A DNA stretch of 64,000 nucleotides from contig JALHQC010000008.1 in assembly GCA_022842165.1 (NCBI GenBank), positions 1-64,000 of the forward strand. The letters run 5' to 3'. How positions within the stretch are numbered: position 1 is the stretch's first letter; each line of letters begins with the position of its first letter. Under the pieces are notes generated by a model, which worked only from the letters and a program-made list of their open reading frames with translations, ran no database searches and was not told where the DNA came from. The translations under genes and the position numbers were made by a program. Positions 62,573-64,000 of this stretch are shown piece after piece. The DNA is from a bacterium (lineage in GTDB: Bacteria > Pseudomonadota > Alphaproteobacteria > Rhizobiales > Aestuariivirgaceae).

Positions 62573-64000
62573 TCAGATGAAGAGGAAACCTTCGGAGCGT
62601 TCTGGCGAGTCATAGATTGATCGATTGCTTGCGCCGGTTGAGGCCCGGGCGATCGCCATCGCGGCCGCAACCGCGCCGTCGATCCGATCCCGACTTTTTC
62701 CTTTATGGAAGGACCGATTGCCGGCCTTGTCGGTTTCGGTGGCGACGTTCTCGAAGCACCATCGCAGCACCGGGTTGCCGCCGTGCCGGAACTTCCGGGC
62801 GATGATGGCGCGCTCGAGTTCCTTGATCGCCGGACCCATGGTGATCCAGCCTTGGCGCATGGTGGCGGTGGGCAGGCCGTCTTCAGTCAAGGGCGCCATC
62901 ACCGCCTGGGCATAAGCCGGATCAAAGACGATCTCTTGCACGTCGAAGCGTTCGCAAAGGCCTCGAATATGCGCTTCGACCGCGCGATAATCTGAGACAT
63001 TCCCCTCAGTTGCGATGATGTATCCCTCATCTCGCCATCGCGGATACGGCACCTTGTCCCGGTCGGCCCGGCCCTGGATATTGTCACCGGGGCAAAAGAA
63101 CCACGCTTGGACGATATAGCCGTCTTCGTCGTCATCATCGCGCCATGCGGCAACGACCGCTGTGAGATCGGTCGTCAGGCCCATATCGACGGCTATCCAG
63201 CACGGCCGCCCTTTCAGGGCCTCAAGGTCGATCGGTGCTGAGCCTTCGTCGTAAACGCTCATCTCGACGAAGGGTGAGAGGCTGTAATCCAGCCAGACAT
63301 TCAGGTTGTACTGCCGGAAGTCGTCGCGCTCCGCCGGCCGCTCCGCCGCTTCGCGTGCCAGCTGGCGAAGGCCCGGAAGATCAGGGAAGCCCAGCGCAAG
63401 GCCAGGGTTTGCAATGTGCCACAGCTTTTCGTCGCGCCAGTCCGCTTTCTCGTCAGTCTCAAAGATCACCGGCAGGAAGCCGGGATCATCGATGGCACCG
63501 GACTGGACTTTTTTTGCATATTCGTAAATTTCGAACGCGAGGTTGTTTTGACCGCGCCCGGACTGGGTGATAGAGATCAGAAGAGAGCCCGGCGTCTTCA
63601 CCAGGCCGGTGCGCAGCGCCTTCCACAATGCACGGGAAGGCCAGGCGATGAGCTCATCCGCCAGCACGAATGTCGGGGTCTTGCCCAACTGGATTTCGCC
63701 CTTGGCCGGAATGGCGCGGAACTCCGAACCGCTCTTCCGGTGCTCGAGCGAGAACTGCGACTCGGTGAGCTTCGCCGCCTTGGCAAGCCAGGGCGTGGCC
63801 TTCACGATCGCCGCCGCTTCGTCGTAGGCAATGGTCGCCTGATCTTCGGCCGCCGCCGCTGCCAGGGCGAGCCCGCCTTCGGTGCGTTCGTAGCCAAAAG
63901 TGTGGAGCAGCGAGAGCGCGGCGCCCATCGTCGTCTTGCGCCCGCCGCGCGGCATGAGGATGAACACCGTCTTCACGAGCCGGTTGCCGCGATCGTCGAC
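62573..64000 (-). CDS. Phage terminase large subunit, 5' end beyond the window
   Basis: The visible 475 codons include a Walker A-like loop 'MPRGGRKTTMGAALSLLH', Walker B 'TFVLADELIAW', the motif III region 'SLLISITQSG', and an RNase H-like nuclease with acidic residues in 'CWIAVDMGLTTDLTAVVAAW', 'VFDPAYAQAVMA' and 'RIDGAVAAAMAIARA'. The frame stays open to base 64000; GTG at 63976 is probably internal, because family members carry an N-terminal region before the P-loop. It cuts and packages DNA into proheads. Confidence 0.9.
   Translation of the reverse strand, partial: VDDRGNRLVKTVFILMPRGGRKTTMGAALSLLHTFGYERTEGGLALAAAAAEDQATIAYDEAAAIVKATPWLAKAAKLTESQFSLEHRKSGSEFRAIPAKGEIQLGKTPTFVLADELIAWPSRALWKALRTGLVKTPGSLLISITQSGRGQNNLAFEIYEYAKKVQSGAIDDPGFLPVIFETDEKADWRDEKLWHIANPGLALGFPDLPGLRQLAREAAERPAERDDFRQYNLNVWLDYSLSPFVEMSVYDEGSAPIDLEALKGRPCWIAVDMGLTTDLTAVVAAWRDDDDEDGYIVQAWFFCPGDNIQGRADRDKVPYPRWRDEGYIIATEGNVSDYRAVEAHIRGLCERFDVQEIVFDPAYAQAVMAPLTEDGLPTATMRQGWITMGPAIKELERAIIARKFRHGGNPVLRWCFENVATETDKAGNRSFHKGKSRDRIDGAVAAAMAIARASTGASNRSIYDSPERSEGFLFI

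Larger units (their letters stand above)
55043..64000. mobile_element. Left part of an integrated prophage at tRNA-Phe
   Basis: From the tRNA onward the genes are an integrase, an excisionase-like HTH protein, small unknown proteins, divergent Arc-type repressors, a tape measure protein and a terminase large subunit. Hexamer style and G+C drop in 56.5-59.1 kb relative to the chromosome. No portal, capsid or lysis gene is inside the window; the element continues past 64000. Confidence 0.88.

Overview
This window reads as chromosomal DNA of an alphaproteobacterium, most likely from the order Hyphomicrobiales (Rhizobiales). The evidence is high G+C, an F1 ATP synthase operon of only five genes (atpHAGDC), the proB-proA-nadD-rsfS-rlmH order, phaR divergent from phaAB, ccmABCDG, tandem DUF1127 genes and a tyrosine integrase with the 'GLRHT' and 'LGQKT' wording common in this order. 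I cannot name a genus.

Layout. 1-6450 (+): end of proB, then proA, nadD, rsfS and rlmH, interrupted between nadD and rsfS by a divergent acyl-CoA dehydrogenase/HxlR pair. 6456-9063 (-): two exported peptidase-like proteins, a caspase-fold protein and a ClpP-like protein. 9287-14543 (+): an envelope cluster (EnvC-like activator, CtpA, divergent polysaccharide deacetylase, RppH, L,D-transpeptidase). 14601-18649 (+): HAD phosphatase, RhlE helicase, TMEM43-like protein and a DUF559 protein lying between two palindromic repeats. 18810-24015 (-): F1 ATP synthase. 24324-30436: 6-phosphogluconate dehydrogenase, two DUF1127 genes, truncated hemoglobin, cupin, formate-THF ligase and a gamma-glutamyltransferase-family protein. 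30556-35592: a GGDEF/EAL protein and the polyhydroxybutyrate genes phaR and phaAB. 35625-39816 (+): ccmABCDG followed by a histidine-ammonia-lyase-fold protein that lacks the residues forming the MIO cofactor. 39872-47777: MarR regulator, Nudix hydrolase, yciB-ftsY-mtaB-dapF (-), an M20 amidohydrolase and an AroE-like dehydrogenase. 47793-48710: a low-G+C gene with an ApeA-type HEPN C-terminus. 48713-54889: DUF3775, dps, ffh, rpsP-rimM-trmD-rplS and a methyltransferase. 54967-55042: tRNA-Phe. 55043-64000: the start of an integrative prophage that runs off the right edge (integrase, excisionase-like HTH, small genes, a divergent pair of Arc-like repressors, tape measure protein, terminase).

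How genes work together. Both protein halves of SRP targeting, ffh and ftsY, are here. rpsP-rimM-trmD-rplS form the usual ribosome/tRNA operon. phaA and phaB make 3-hydroxybutyryl-CoA under probable PhaR control. CcmABCDG export and attach heme to apocytochrome c, with ccmE, ccmF and ccmH expected elsewhere. The envelope cluster covers peptidoglycan remodelling.

The most unusual signals are: (a) a lysine/alanine-rich, histone H1-like extension of about 230 residues in front of RsfS; (b) the MIO-less ammonia-lyase homologue at the end of the ccm operon; (c) a family of palindromic repeats that supply Shine-Dalgarno sequences, a start codon and a C-terminal coding tail to neighbouring genes; (d) the exported caspase/ClpP-like pair; (e) the transferred HEPN gene; (f) a prophage switch region with three copies of a putative Arc-type operator; (g) a terminase gene directly abutting the tape-measure gene with no head genes between.
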